A stretch of 64,000 nucleotides of DNA from Aromatoleum toluclasticum ATCC 700605 (lineage in GTDB: Bacteria > Pseudomonadota > Gammaproteobacteria > Burkholderiales > Rhodocyclaceae), in contig NZ_KB899491.1 in the NCBI RefSeq assembly GCF_000378245.1, forward strand, positions 558,001-622,000. The letters run 5' to 3'. The notes under the pieces are model-generated. The model worked only from the letters and a program-made list of their open reading frames with translations, was not told the origin of the DNA and made no database searches. Positions 8,972-18,022 of this stretch are shown here, piece by piece (positions within the stretch are counted from its first letter, which is position 1; each line of letters begins with the position of its first letter). The position numbers and the translations under genes are program-made.

Positions 8972-9129
8972 GTTGTCTCCGTGGCGATATGCATCCGAGG
9001 ATACGATTCTACCTGCGCGCGCCCGGGCGACGGGGCCGACGTGGCCGCGATGCGCGGCGTTTCGCCGTCGGGCGGGGCTCGTTCACCCCCGCGGTGGTGC
9101 GGCTTCTCCGCCGCGCCCGCGCCGGCCTC

Positions 9130-9156
9130 TCGACATATGCTGAAGCTTCCTATAAT
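9130..9156 (+). promoter_or_regulatory. Predicted sigma-70-type promoter for the Cache-domain gene
   Basis: A consensus -10 hexamer TATAAT lies at 9151-9156, with a TCGACA -35-like hexamer at 9130-9135 (five of six matches to TTGACA). The spacing is 15 bases, slightly short. It is located 40 bases before the ATG at 9196, in an AT-richer patch of an otherwise GC-rich 220-base gap. The rest of that gap, back to 8972, shows no gene. Confidence 0.5.
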
Positions 9157-9195
9157 TTTACCTTCATCAATTAAATCACCGGACTTCCGAACACC

Positions 9196-10071
9196 ATGAA
9201 ACTCGCTCCCGTCGCTTCGCTGTGCGCGCTCGTCCTGATGGCGCAACCCGTGCTTGCCGCCGACCCCGTGCCCGCGTCGGCACAGGGCGCCCTCGTGCAG
9301 CGCGCCGACGAGAACCGCAGCCAGCGCCTGCTCGACAAGGCCGTGGCGCGTTTCCGCGAAGTCGGCGATGCGGCGTTCGACGAGTTCAACCGTGCGCCGC
9401 AGTTCAAGGACCGCGAGTTGTACGTGTACGCCTTGGGCACGGACGGCACCATGCTTGCGAGCGGCGGTTCCTCGGTGGCCCTGGTGGGGCGCAACGTGGC
9501 GACCATGCAGGACGCTGCGGGCAAGCCCTTCTTCCGCGAAATGCTCGATGTCGCGGCGAAAAGCGAGGCCGGGCGCGTCGAGTATCGCTGGCTCAATCGG
9601 GTCGACAACCGCGAGGAGCCGAAGGTGACGCTGTTCCGCAAGGTCGGCGAGCGCATCATCGCCGTCGGCTATTACGTGCCGCGCGCGATGCCCGCTCAGG
9701 CGAAGGAACTGCTGGAACGCGCGGTCGCGGCGGTGAAGGACAAGGGCGCCCAGGCGGCTGTGGCGGCCTTCAACGCGCTCGACGGCGGCTTCGTGCAGGA
9801 CGACCTGTATGTGTTCGCGATCGACATGAATTCGCAGCGCTTCCTCGCGCACGGCGCGATGCCCAAGCTGGTCGGCAGCGACGGACGTGCGGTGCGGGAT
9901 CCCAAGGGCAAGGCGATCGTTGCCGACATGGTCAATATCGTCAGCCGCAAGGGCGAGGGGGAACTCGACTACGCGTGGCGCAACCCGGTTACCGACAAGC
10001 TGGAGACCAAGCATTCGTTCATCCGGCGCGTGGACGACATGCTGGTCGGCGTCGGTTACTACACGCGCTGA
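9196..10071 (+). CDS. Secreted protein with two tandem Cache sensor domains
   Basis: A 291-residue exported protein with a signal peptide (residues 1-22, ending VLAAD). It contains two similar halves. Both have a helix followed by the pattern YVYALGTDGTMLASGGSS / YVFAIDMNSQRFLAHG, then GK(P/A)FFREM / GKAIVADM, a G-x-V-E/D-Y-x-W-x-N pair, and an ending VGYYVP / VGYYTR. This is the single Cache domain (Cache_2 type) found outside the membrane in chemoreceptors and cyclases. Here no output domain or membrane anchor follows, so it is a free periplasmic ligand-binding protein. The ligand and partner are unknown. It stands between pgk and pyk on the opposite strand, with its own promoter. Confidence 0.8.
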   Translation: MKLAPVASLCALVLMAQPVLAADPVPASAQGALVQRADENRSQRLLDKAVARFREVGDAAFDEFNRAPQFKDRELYVYALGTDGTMLASGGSSVALVGRNVATMQDAAGKPFFREMLDVAAKSEAGRVEYRWLNRVDNREEPKVTLFRKVGERIIAVGYYVPRAMPAQAKELLERAVAAVKDKGAQAAVAAFNALDGGFVQDDLYVFAIDMNSQRFLAHGAMPKLVGSDGRAVRDPKGKAIVADMVNIVSRKGEGELDYAWRNPVTDKLETKHSFIRRVDDMLVGVGYYTR

Positions 10072-10188
10072 CGCATCCGGTTGACCTCCGACAATATCCC
10101 GCGGAGGTCGATCCGGGAGAATGCATCGCCGTCGGATGCAGTGCCATGCCGTTCGGCGAACGATTACCCCCTGAAGGATGAAGCGCCC

Positions 10189-10437
10189 ATGATCGACGAC
10201 GTTACCCGCTCCCTGCTCGACAGCCTGCCGCGTGGCGGCAGCTACGACCTTTCGGTCGCCCACGATCCCGCGAGCGACCTGCACGCGCTGACCATCGTGA
10301 TCGACGGTCAGACCTTCCAGCCGGGGATCGGTTACGGGAGCAGCGACGAGTTCGAATTCGACCGTGAGCAGATCGCGGTGTATCTCGTCACGCGCAAGCA
10401 GAAGTGCGGCGGTTGCGGGAGCTGCAGCTGCGGCTGA
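10189..10437 (+). CDS. Small protein with Cys-rich C-terminal tail
   Basis: An 82-residue protein which I do not recognise. The start is the ATG at 10189, preceded by GAAGGATGAAG-like purines; the frame is open upstream to 10081 but without that signal. The body (MIDDVTRSLL to VYLVTRK) is acidic and looks like a compact alpha/beta fold. It ends in KCGGCGSCSCG, with four Cys in the last ten residues, a possible metal-binding or thiol tail. It follows the Cache gene by 118 bases and is closed by a terminator hairpin. No function is assigned. Confidence 0.65.
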   Translation: MIDDVTRSLLDSLPRGGSYDLSVAHDPASDLHALTIVIDGQTFQPGIGYGSSDEFEFDREQIAVYLVTRKQKCGGCGSCSCG

Positions 10438-10460
10438 GCGTCCGGCACCCTTGCAGCAAT

Positions 10461-10490
10461 GAAAACGGCCACCTCGCGGTGGCCGTTTTC
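10461..10490. terminator. Bidirectional terminator hairpin
   Basis: A perfect inverted repeat of 13 bases per arm (GAAAACGGCCACC ... GGTGGCCGTTTTC) with a short loop. The A-tract and T-tract on either side let it act in both directions. It lies between the converging small Cys-tailed gene and pgk. Confidence 0.85.
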
Positions 10491-10537
10491 ATGTCGGGCC
10501 CGGGGTGTTGTCGGGCCCGCCTCGCGCGAGGGCTTAC

Positions 10538-11722
10538 TCAGTCGTTGAAGCGCCCTTCCAGCGCCGCGATCGCCGGCAGCGTCTTGCCTTCGAGGAACTC
10601 GAGGAAGGCGCCGCCGCCGGTCGAGATGTAGCCGACGTCCTGGGCGATGTGGAACTTCGCGATCGCCGCGAGCGTGTCGCCGCCGCCCGCGATGCAGAAG
10701 GCGTCCGAGTGCGCAATCGCCGAAGCCATCATCTTCGTGCCGCCGGCGAACTGGTTGTGCTCGAACACGCCGACCGGGCCGTTCCACACGATGGTGCCGG
10801 CGTGGGCGATGATCTCGGCGAGCTTCGCCGAGGTCTTCGGGCCGACGTCGAGGATGCGGTCGTGCGGGCCGACTTCCTCGACCGGGATGCGGTTCGCACG
10901 CGCCAGTGCGGAGACTTCGTCGGCGACGACGACGTCGACCGGCAGCGGCACTTCGGCGCCGCGGGCCTTCATGATGTCCATGACGGCCTGCGCTTCCTTG
11001 ACCAGTTCCGGTTCGGCGAGCGAGTCGCCGATACGGTGGCCCGAAGCGAGCAGGAAGGTGTTGGCGATGCCGCCGCCGACGATGAGCTGGTCGACCTTCT
11101 CGGCCAGGGTCTTGAGGATGGTCAGCTTGCTCGACACCTTGGCGCCGCCGACGATCGCGACGAGCGGGCGGGCGGGGCATTCCGTGGCCTTGGTGAGGGC
11201 GTCGATCTCGGCGCCCATCAGCATGCCGGCGCAGGCGACCGGCGCGAAGCGGGCGATGCCGTGGGTCGTCGCCTCGGCGCGGTGGGCGGTGCCGAAGGCG
11301 TCATTGACGTAGATGTCGCACAGCGCGGCCATCTTCGTCGCGAGCTCTTCGTTGTCCTTCTTCTCGCCCTTGTTGCAGCGGCAGTTCTCGAGCAGGACGA
11401 CTTCGCCCGGCTTCACCTCGAAGCCGCCCTCGACCCAGTCACGGATCAGGCGCACCGGCTTGCCGAGCAGTTCGCCCAGGCGCACGGCGATCGGCGCGAG
11501 CGTGTCTTCGGCGCGGCATTCGCCTTCGGTCGGGCGGCCGAGGTGCGAAGTGACCATGACCGCGGCGCCGTTGTCGAGGCAGTACTTGATCGAGGGCAGC
11601 GACGCGCGGATGCGGGTGTCTTCGACGATGTTGCCGGCTTCATCCTGGGGCACGTTGAGGTCGGCGCGGATGAAGACGCGCTTGCCGGCGACGTTGAGGT
11701 CGACGAGTTTCTTGACTTGCAT
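10538..11722 (-). CDS. pgk: Phosphoglycerate kinase
   Basis: Interconverts 1,3-bisphosphoglycerate + ADP and 3-phosphoglycerate + ATP, used in glycolysis and, in reverse, in CO2 fixation. It is 394 residues, full length. Visible features are RADLNVPQD at 20-27 (substrate-binding), [25 protein letters not shown] (ATP-binding), [12 protein letters not shown] and the C-terminal [16 protein letters not shown]. It starts [10 protein letters not shown] at the ATG 11720-11722. It follows gap on the same strand after 66 bases that contain a weak hairpin. Confidence 0.97.
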   Translation of the reverse strand: MQVKKLVDLNVAGKRVFIRADLNVPQDEAGNIVEDTRIRASLPSIKYCLDNGAAVMVTSHLGRPTEGECRAEDTLAPIAVRLGELLGKPVRLIRDWVEGGFEVKPGEVVLLENCRCNKGEKKDNEELATKMAALCDIYVNDAFGTAHRAEATTHGIARFAPVACAGMLMGAEIDALTKATECPARPLVAIVGGAKVSSKLTILKTLAEKVDQLIVGGGIANTFLLASGHRIGDSLAEPELVKEAQAVMDIMKARGAEVPLPVDVVVADEVSALARANRIPVEEVGPHDRILDVGPKTSAKLAEIIAHAGTIVWNGPVGVFEHNQFAGGTKMMASAIAHSDAFCIAGGGDTLAAIAKFHIAQDVGYISTGGGAFLEFLEGKTLPAIAALEGRFND

Positions 11723-11743
11723 GGATTCGTTCCCGATGTGAAA

Positions 11744-11765
11744 ACGCCCCGCTGAGGCAGGGCGT
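11744..11765 (-). terminator. Weak hairpin between gap and pgk
   Basis: On the minus strand ACGCCC pairs with GGGCGT across a 10-base loop, followed by TTTTC. The stem is only six pairs, so it is more likely an attenuating or partial terminator that lowers pgk relative to gap than a full stop. Confidence 0.4.
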
Positions 11766-11788
11766 CGGATTGCTTTGGTACGGGTGTA

Positions 11789-12805
<1,017 letters not shown>

Positions 12806-12847
12806 CGAGGATTCTCCCGGAGCAATGATACGAACAGCACAATCTGA

Positions 12848-12877
12848 AAGTCGGCGCCGCGGACTGCCGGCGCCGAC
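12848..12877 (-). terminator. Hairpin after transketolase
   Basis: On the minus strand GTCGGCGCC pairs with GGCGCCGAC around a 10-base loop, followed by TTTC. It lies 25 bases after the tkt stop and before gap, so it is a plausible partial terminator. The T-tract is short. Confidence 0.5.
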
Positions 12878-12902
12878 TGCGCCGGGAGCGCGGCGACGAC
12901 GC

Positions 12903-14936
12903 TTACTTCACGATCTGCTTCACGGCTTCTGCGACCGCGTCTGCAGTGATACCGAAATACTTGAACAGCTCGCCGGCGGGGGCGGACTCGCCGAAGCGGT
13001 CGAGGCCGATCACCGCGCCTTCGAGGCCGACGTACTTGCGCCAGCCGTCGGTGACGCCCGCTTCGACGGCGACGCGCGGCAGGCCCGCGGGCAGGACTTC
13101 AGCCTGCCAGGCGCGGTCCTGGCGGTCGAACACGTTGGTCGAGGGCATGGACACGACGCGCACCGCGATGCCGGCTTCGGCGAGCGACTTCTGTGCCGCG
13201 ACCGCGAGGGCGACTTCCGAGCCGGTGGCGATGATCACCGCCTGCGGCTTGCCGCCGGTGGCTTCCGACAGCACGTAGCCGCCGCGGCGGATCGCCGCGA
13301 TCTGCTCGGCCGAGCGCGCCTGGAAGGGCAGGTTCTGGCGCGAGAACAGCAGTGCCGAGGGGCCGTCCTTGCGCTCGATCGCGTTGGCCCAGGCCAAGGC
13401 CGATTCGGTGGTGTCGCAGGGGCGCCACACGTCCATGTTGGGGATCAGGCGCAGCGTCGCGGTCTGCTCGACCGGCTGGTGCGTCGGGCCGTCCTCGCCC
13501 AGCCCGATCGAGTCGTGCGTGAACACGAAGATCTGGCGGATCTTCATCAGCGCGGCCATGCGCAGGGCGTTGCGCGCGTACTCGCTGAACATCAGGAAGG
13601 TGGCGGTGTAGGGGATCAGGCCGCCGTGCAGGCTGATGCCGTTGGCGATGGCGGCCATGCCGAACTCGCGCACGCCGTAGTAGATGTAGTTGCCGCCGGC
13701 TTCCTTCGTGACGCCCCTGGCGCCCGACCACAGGGTCAGGTTGGAGCCGGCGAGGTCGGCCGAGCCGCCGACGATCTCGGGCAGCTTGGGCGCGAAGGCC
13801 TCGATGCTGTTCTGGCTCGCCTTGCGGGTGGCGATGGTCTCGGCCTTGTCGACGACTTTCGCGATCACCGCGTCGACGTGGGCCGACCAGTCGGCGGGCA
13901 ACTCGCCCGCCATGCGGCGGGTGAATTCGGCGGCTTCGGCGGGGAAGGCCTTGGCGTAGGCGGCGAAGCGCTCGTTCCAGCCGGCTTCGAGGGTCTTGCC
14001 TTTCTCGCGCGCATTCCACGCGGCGTAGACGTCGGCCGGCACTTCGAACGGGGCATGCGTCCAGCCGATGTGCTCGCGTGTCGCGGCGATTTCGGCGGCA
14101 CCCAGCGGGGCGCCGTGCACGTCGTGGCTGCCCTGCTTGTTCGGGGCGCCCGCGCCGATCACGGTCTTGCAGCAGATCAGCGTCGGCTGCGCGGTGTTGG
14201 CCTGCGCGGCACGGATCGCGGCGTCGATCTCGCCCGGATCGTGGCCCTGCACGTTCGCGATCACCTGCCAGCCGTAGGCTGCGAAGCGCTTGGGCGTGTC
14301 GTCGGTGAACCAACCGTCGACATGGCCGTCGATCGAGATGTTGTTGTCGTCGTAGAAGGCGATCAGCTTGCCCAGGCCCAGCGTGCCGGCGAGCGAGCAG
14401 GCTTCGTGCGAGATGCCTTCCATCAGGCAGCCGTCGCCGAGGAACACGTAGGTGTGGTGGTCGACGATGGCGTGGCCGTCACGGTTGAATTCCGCGGCCA
14501 GCATCTTCTCGGCCAGCGCCATGCCGACTGCGTTGGTGATGCCCTGGCCGAGCGGGCCGGTGGTCGTCTCGACGCCCGGCGTGTAGCCGTACTCCGGGTG
14601 GCCCGGCGTCTTGCTGTGCAGCTGGCGGAAGCGTTTGAGTTCCTCGATCGGCAGGTCGTAGCCCGTGAGATGCAGCAGCGCGTAGATCAGCATCGAGCCG
14701 TGGCCGTTCGACAGCACGAAGCGGTCGCGGTCGGCCCACGTCGGGTTTGCCGGGTTGTGGCGCAGGTGATGGCGCCACAGCACTTCGGCGATCTCGGCCA
14801 TGCCCAGCGGAGCACCCGGGTGGCCCGAGTTGGCCTGCTGGACGGCATCCATCGCCAGGGCGCGGATCGCGCCGGTGACGGGGTTGAAGACCGGGGGCCG
14901 CACGTTGCGCGGGTTGTCGTTGCGGGCTGCCTGCAT
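12903..14936 (-). CDS. tkt: Transketolase
   Basis: Thiamine-diphosphate enzyme moving two-carbon units between sugar phosphates in the pentose phosphate and Calvin cycles. It is 677 residues, full family length. Seen are the N-terminal [15 protein letters not shown], the [14 protein letters not shown] segment, [17 protein letters not shown], the ThDP motif [13 protein letters not shown] ... DDNNISIDG, the middle-domain [10 protein letters not shown], and [18 protein letters not shown]. It lies 147 bases downstream of prk on the same strand and upstream of gap. The gap between prk and tkt holds no gene. It probably serves both pathways. Confidence 0.97.
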   Translation of the reverse strand: MQAARNDNPRNVRPPVFNPVTGAIRALAMDAVQQANSGHPGAPLGMAEIAEVLWRHHLRHNPANPTWADRDRFVLSNGHGSMLIYALLHLTGYDLPIEELKRFRQLHSKTPGHPEYGYTPGVETTTGPLGQGITNAVGMALAEKMLAAEFNRDGHAIVDHHTYVFLGDGCLMEGISHEACSLAGTLGLGKLIAFYDDNNISIDGHVDGWFTDDTPKRFAAYGWQVIANVQGHDPGEIDAAIRAAQANTAQPTLICCKTVIGAGAPNKQGSHDVHGAPLGAAEIAATREHIGWTHAPFEVPADVYAAWNAREKGKTLEAGWNERFAAYAKAFPAEAAEFTRRMAGELPADWSAHVDAVIAKVVDKAETIATRKASQNSIEAFAPKLPEIVGGSADLAGSNLTLWSGARGVTKEAGGNYIYYGVREFGMAAIANGISLHGGLIPYTATFLMFSEYARNALRMAALMKIRQIFVFTHDSIGLGEDGPTHQPVEQTATLRLIPNMDVWRPCDTTESALAWANAIERKDGPSALLFSRQNLPFQARSAEQIAAIRRGGYVLSEATGGKPQAVIIATGSEVALAVAAQKSLAEAGIAVRVVSMPSTNVFDRQDRAWQAEVLPAGLPRVAVEAGVTDGWRKYVGLEGAVIGLDRFGESAPAGELFKYFGITADAVAEAVKQIVK

Positions 14937-15083
14937 GGATCTCTCGGGCCTTTGGCCGGCTGGGAAAAGGCCGGATTATCGCCGAAAAACGGGGGGCTTG
15001 GGTAGCGTCTGCTGCGCTGCAAAAAGGGCCAACTCCCTGTGCGCGCAGGCCAAATATCGCGCCGGCGCGCGCCCTCCGGGGGC

Positions 15084-15959
15084 TCAAATCGCTTCGCGCC
15101 GGCGCTCCATCAGCTTCCAGATCAGCGGCGTGAGGATGAGCTGCATCGCCAGATCGAGCTTGCCGCCGGGGATCACGATGCTGTTCGCGCGCGACATGAA
15201 GGCGTCGTGGATCATGCGCAGCAGGTGGGGAAAATCGACGCCGCGCGGGTCCTTGAAGCGGATTACGACCATCGACTCGTCCAGCGTGGGGACTTCACGT
15301 GCGATGAAGGGATTGGAGGTGTCGACGACCGGCACGCGCTGGAAGTTGATATGCGTGCGCGAGAACTGCGGGACGATGTAATGCACGTAGTCGTACATCC
15401 GCCGCAGGATCGTGTCCTGCACCGCCTCGGGCGAGTAGCCGCGCTCGCGCGTATCGCGGTGCAGCTTCTGGATCCATTCGAGGTTGATCGTCGGTGCCAC
15501 GCCGATCAAAAGATCGACATGGCGGGCGACGTCGAACTTGTCCGTCACGAGTGCGCCGTGCAGGCCCTCGTAGAACAGGCAGTCGGTGCCGACGGGGAGA
15601 TCCTCCCATTCACCGAAGCTGCCCATCGGCAGGCCCGTGCGCGCGGCGCGCTCGGCGTCGTGGATGTAGTTGCGGTGGCGCCCCGTTGCGGACTTGCCGT
15701 AGGCACGGAAGAGGGCCTCCAGCTCTTCGACGAGGTTCGCCTCGGGACCGAAATGGCTGATGCCCCGCTGGCCCGCCCGTTCGGCTTCCTCGATCAGCCT
15801 GGTCATCTCGTCGCGCGTGTAGCGGTGGAAGCTGTCGCCCTCGACGATGGCAGCATTCACGTTCTCGCGATGGAAGATCGCCTCGAAGGTGTGCTTGACC
15901 GTGGTGGTGCCGGCACCCGACGAGCCGGTTACGGCGATGATGGGATGTTTGGTCGACAT
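15084..15959 (-). CDS. prk: Phosphoribulokinase (class I, bacterial)
   Basis: Phosphorylates ribulose-5-phosphate to ribulose-1,5-bisphosphate, the RuBisCO substrate. It is 291 residues, the size of the proteobacterial octameric class. The P-loop is GSSGAGTTT at 12-20. EGDSFHRYTRDEM (catalytic Asp region), HFGPEANLVEELE, FYEGLHGALV and the C-terminal VIPGGKLDLAMQLILTPLIWKLMERR are all characteristic. It lies upstream of tkt and downstream of a small unknown gene and a sugar-phosphatase-family gene, on one strand, as in a cbb operon. RuBisCO genes and CbbR are not in the window, so autotrophy is suggested but not shown. Confidence 0.96.
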   Translation of the reverse strand: MSTKHPIIAVTGSSGAGTTTVKHTFEAIFHRENVNAAIVEGDSFHRYTRDEMTRLIEEAERAGQRGISHFGPEANLVEELEALFRAYGKSATGRHRNYIHDAERAARTGLPMGSFGEWEDLPVGTDCLFYEGLHGALVTDKFDVARHVDLLIGVAPTINLEWIQKLHRDTRERGYSPEAVQDTILRRMYDYVHYIVPQFSRTHINFQRVPVVDTSNPFIAREVPTLDESMVVIRFKDPRGVDFPHLLRMIHDAFMSRANSIVIPGGKLDLAMQLILTPLIWKLMERRREAI

Positions 15960-16002
15960 GATGGAGGCCGTTGCGGGGAGGTCGTGGACAAAGGCGCCGC
16001 TT

Positions 16003-16266
16003 TCAGGCGTCGGCGGGGCGCGAGCCCCGGCTGGAATGGACGCGGTGGGCTGCGACGACGAGCACGTGAACTTCCTCGAAGGAGAGTTCGGGGTAATGGT
16101 CGCGCAGCACGCGGTAGGCGAGGTGGTCGAGCGTCGAGTTGCCCCAGCGGTTCTCCCGGGCGAAGAAGGGCGTGATCAGTTCGCATGCTTCGACGAAGAT
16201 CTCGCGCACGTGCTGGTGCGAGCGGCGTTCCTGCAAGCCGGAGCGTGCGGTGGCGGGCGAAGTCAT
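16003..16266 (-). CDS. Small unknown protein between the IMPase gene and prk
   Basis: An 87-residue protein, start ATG 16264-16266, which I do not recognise. The sequence is mostly helical, with a basic N-terminus (RSGLQERRSHQHVREIF). A His/aromatic-rich middle part reads ITPFFARENRWGNSTLDHLAYRVLRDHYPELSF, quoted here only in outline as residues about 32-64. It has no signal peptide or membrane segment. It lies 47 bases after the IMPase-family gene and 43 bases before prk, all on one strand, so all three are probably one transcript. A role tied to phosphoribulokinase is only a guess from position. Confidence 0.6.
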   Translation of the reverse strand: MTSPATARSGLQERRSHQHVREIFVEACELITPFFARENRWGNSTLDHLAYRVLRDHYPELSFEEVHVLVVAAHRVHSSRGSRPADA

Positions 16267-16313
16267 GGGTCTGTCCGGATGGGGGGGCGGGCGGGGCGCC
16301 TGGAATCGGCCGA

Positions 16314-17123
16314 TCAGGAGTGGGCGCTGACCCAGTTGCGCCAGTCCGTGAACAGCCCGGGGCTGGCGGCCGCGATCACGCCGCGCTTGATCGACGGTCC
16401 CGCGATCAGCGTTCCCCCGTCCAGCGCGGTCGCCGTGCCGCCCGCTTCCTCCAGGATCAGCTTGCCGGCCGCGTAGTCCCACAGCATCTGTCCGCCATGC
16501 ACATACACGTCGAGTCGTCCGGCGGCGACGAAGCACCATTCGAGCGCGCTCGAGCCGAAATTGCGTTGCGAGAAATAAGGCGGCCGCACCGCGAGCTCGT
16601 CGCCCAGGTGGTGGCTGATGCGCTTGAAGTCGATGCCGGCCACCGCGTCCGAAAGCTGTGCCGCGGCCACCCGCAGCGGCAGTTCCACGCCGTTCAGGAA
16701 AGCGCCGGCGCCTTTGGCCGCGTAGAAGGATTCGTCGGTGACCGGGTTGTAGACGACGCCGAAGCGCGTCTCGTGATTGACCAGATAGGCGATCGAAACG
16801 GCGAAGAAGGGAATTCCGTTGGCGAAGTTCGTCGTGCCGTCGATCGGGTCGATACACCACATGCCGCGTCGTCCCTCGCTCCACAAATGGGCCTGCTCCG
16901 CGGCGCTCATCTCTTCGCCGAGCACGGCGCCGGGCGCCAGCTTGGGCAACTCTTCGGAAAAGCGGCGTTGCGATTCGAGATCGGCCTCGGTGAACAGCGT
17001 GCCGTCCGCCTTGCGGTTGCGTGCAGTCTTGAGGTAGCGCGGCAGGATCACCTCGCGGGCGATGTCGCGCGCCAGCGATTCGAGCGCCCGCGCCTGCGCG
17101 AGCCGTTGGCTGGCCGTGGGCAT
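16314..17123 (-). CDS. Inositol-monophosphatase-family sugar phosphatase
   Basis: A Mg2+-dependent phosphatase of the FIG superfamily, 269 residues. The metal-site motifs are all present: GEE at 69-71, DPIDGTTN at 92-99 and the C-terminal WDYAAGKLILEEAGG. GIPFFAVSIAY is also typical. Families with this core hydrolyse inositol-1-phosphate, histidinol phosphate, fructose-1,6-bisphosphate or PAP. Being the first gene before an unknown gene, prk and tkt, a fructose/sedoheptulose bisphosphatase role is attractive but is inference from context. It could equally be a SuhB/HisN-like enzyme. Confidence 0.85.
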   Translation of the reverse strand: MPTASQRLAQARALESLARDIAREVILPRYLKTARNRKADGTLFTEADLESQRRFSEELPKLAPGAVLGEEMSAAEQAHLWSEGRRGMWCIDPIDGTTNFANGIPFFAVSIAYLVNHETRFGVVYNPVTDESFYAAKGAGAFLNGVELPLRVAAAQLSDAVAGIDFKRISHHLGDELAVRPPYFSQRNFGSSALEWCFVAAGRLDVYVHGGQMLWDYAAGKLILEEAGGTATALDGGTLIAGPSIKRGVIAAASPGLFTDWRNWVSAHS

Positions 17124-17273
17124 CAGCGGCGCCTCGCGACGGTTGCGGTTTTGGGGGGCGATGCATTCCGGCGCGCCGTGCCGGCTGGCGCAGGGGCGGC
17201 GTATGAAGGGTGGTCGGGAACGCTGGAAATCATGGCCGTGTCGCGCGCGGGTCTCGCGGGAATGCAGTGTCCT

Positions 17274-17279
17274 TATAAT
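17274..17279 (+). promoter_or_regulatory. -10 element giving a nearly leaderless rsmE transcript
   Basis: A perfect TATAAT lies only eight bases before the rsmE ATG at 17288, and no Shine-Dalgarno sequence is present between them. A start site about seven bases downstream of the hexamer would fall at or within 1-3 bases of the ATG. No convincing -35 is visible. Confidence 0.5.
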
Positions 17280-17287
17280 ACACCACG

Positions 17288-18010
17288 ATGATTTCGCGCT
17301 TCTTTTGCCCCCTTCCGCTGCCGGCTTCCGGCGAGACCCAGCTGCCCGAGGCGCTGGCCCATCATGCGTCGCGCGTGCTGCGCCTGCGCGACGGCGATCC
17401 CGTCATCCTGTTCGACGGCACGGGCGGCGAGGTCGCGGCCGTGCTGCGGCTGCGCGGCAAGCAGTGCTTCGCCGAGTTGCAGGAGCGGCGTGAGGTCGAG
17501 CGCGAGTCGCCGCTGCGGCTGGTGCTGGTGCAGGCCCTCGCGAGCGGCGACAAGATGGACTGGATCGTGCAGAAGGCGGTCGAACTGGGGGTGGCCGCGA
17601 TCGTGCCGGTGCAGGCGGAGCGTTCCGTGCTGCGGCTTGCCGGCGAGCGTGCGGCGAAGCGCGTCGAGCACTGGCAGCAGGTCGCCGTGTCGGCGTGCGA
17701 GCAGAGCGGACGCAACCGCGTACCGGCTGTCGCGCCGATCGCCGGATTGCGCGACTATCTCGCCCGCCCCTGTGCCGGCGTACGCCTGATCCTCGATCCT
17801 GCGGCCACGCAGCGTCTGCTCGACACCGGGCGTCCGGCGGGGGAGGTGCACCTGCTGATCGGTCCGGAAGGGGGGTGGTCCGACGACGAGCTTGCGGCCT
17901 GTCGCAGCGCGGGCTGTGCCGGCATGGGCCTGGGGCCGCGCGTACTGCGCACCGAGACTGCGGGGCTGGCCGCGATGGCGGCGCTGCAGGCGGTGTGGGG
18001 CGATTTTTGA
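17288..18010 (+). CDS. rsmE: 16S rRNA m3U1498 methyltransferase RsmE
   Basis: SAM-dependent SPOUT methyltransferase that makes N3-methyluridine at position 1498 of 16S rRNA. It is 240 residues. Family features are the N-terminal PUA-like part with HHASRVLRLRDGD, the central QALASGDKMDWIVQKAVELGV, ERSV-L with EQSGRNRVP, and the knot region LLIGPEGGWSDDE followed by LGPRVLRTETA. It is followed after 12 bases by the PPK2 gene, whose SD (GAGGAAG) overlaps the rsmE stop, so the two are probably one operon. Confidence 0.95.
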   Translation: MISRFFCPLPLPASGETQLPEALAHHASRVLRLRDGDPVILFDGTGGEVAAVLRLRGKQCFAELQERREVERESPLRLVLVQALASGDKMDWIVQKAVELGVAAIVPVQAERSVLRLAGERAAKRVEHWQQVAVSACEQSGRNRVPAVAPIAGLRDYLARPCAGVRLILDPAATQRLLDTGRPAGEVHLLIGPEGGWSDDELAACRSAGCAGMGLGPRVLRTETAGLAAMAALQAVWGDF

Positions 18011-18022
18011 GGAAGCTGGGCG

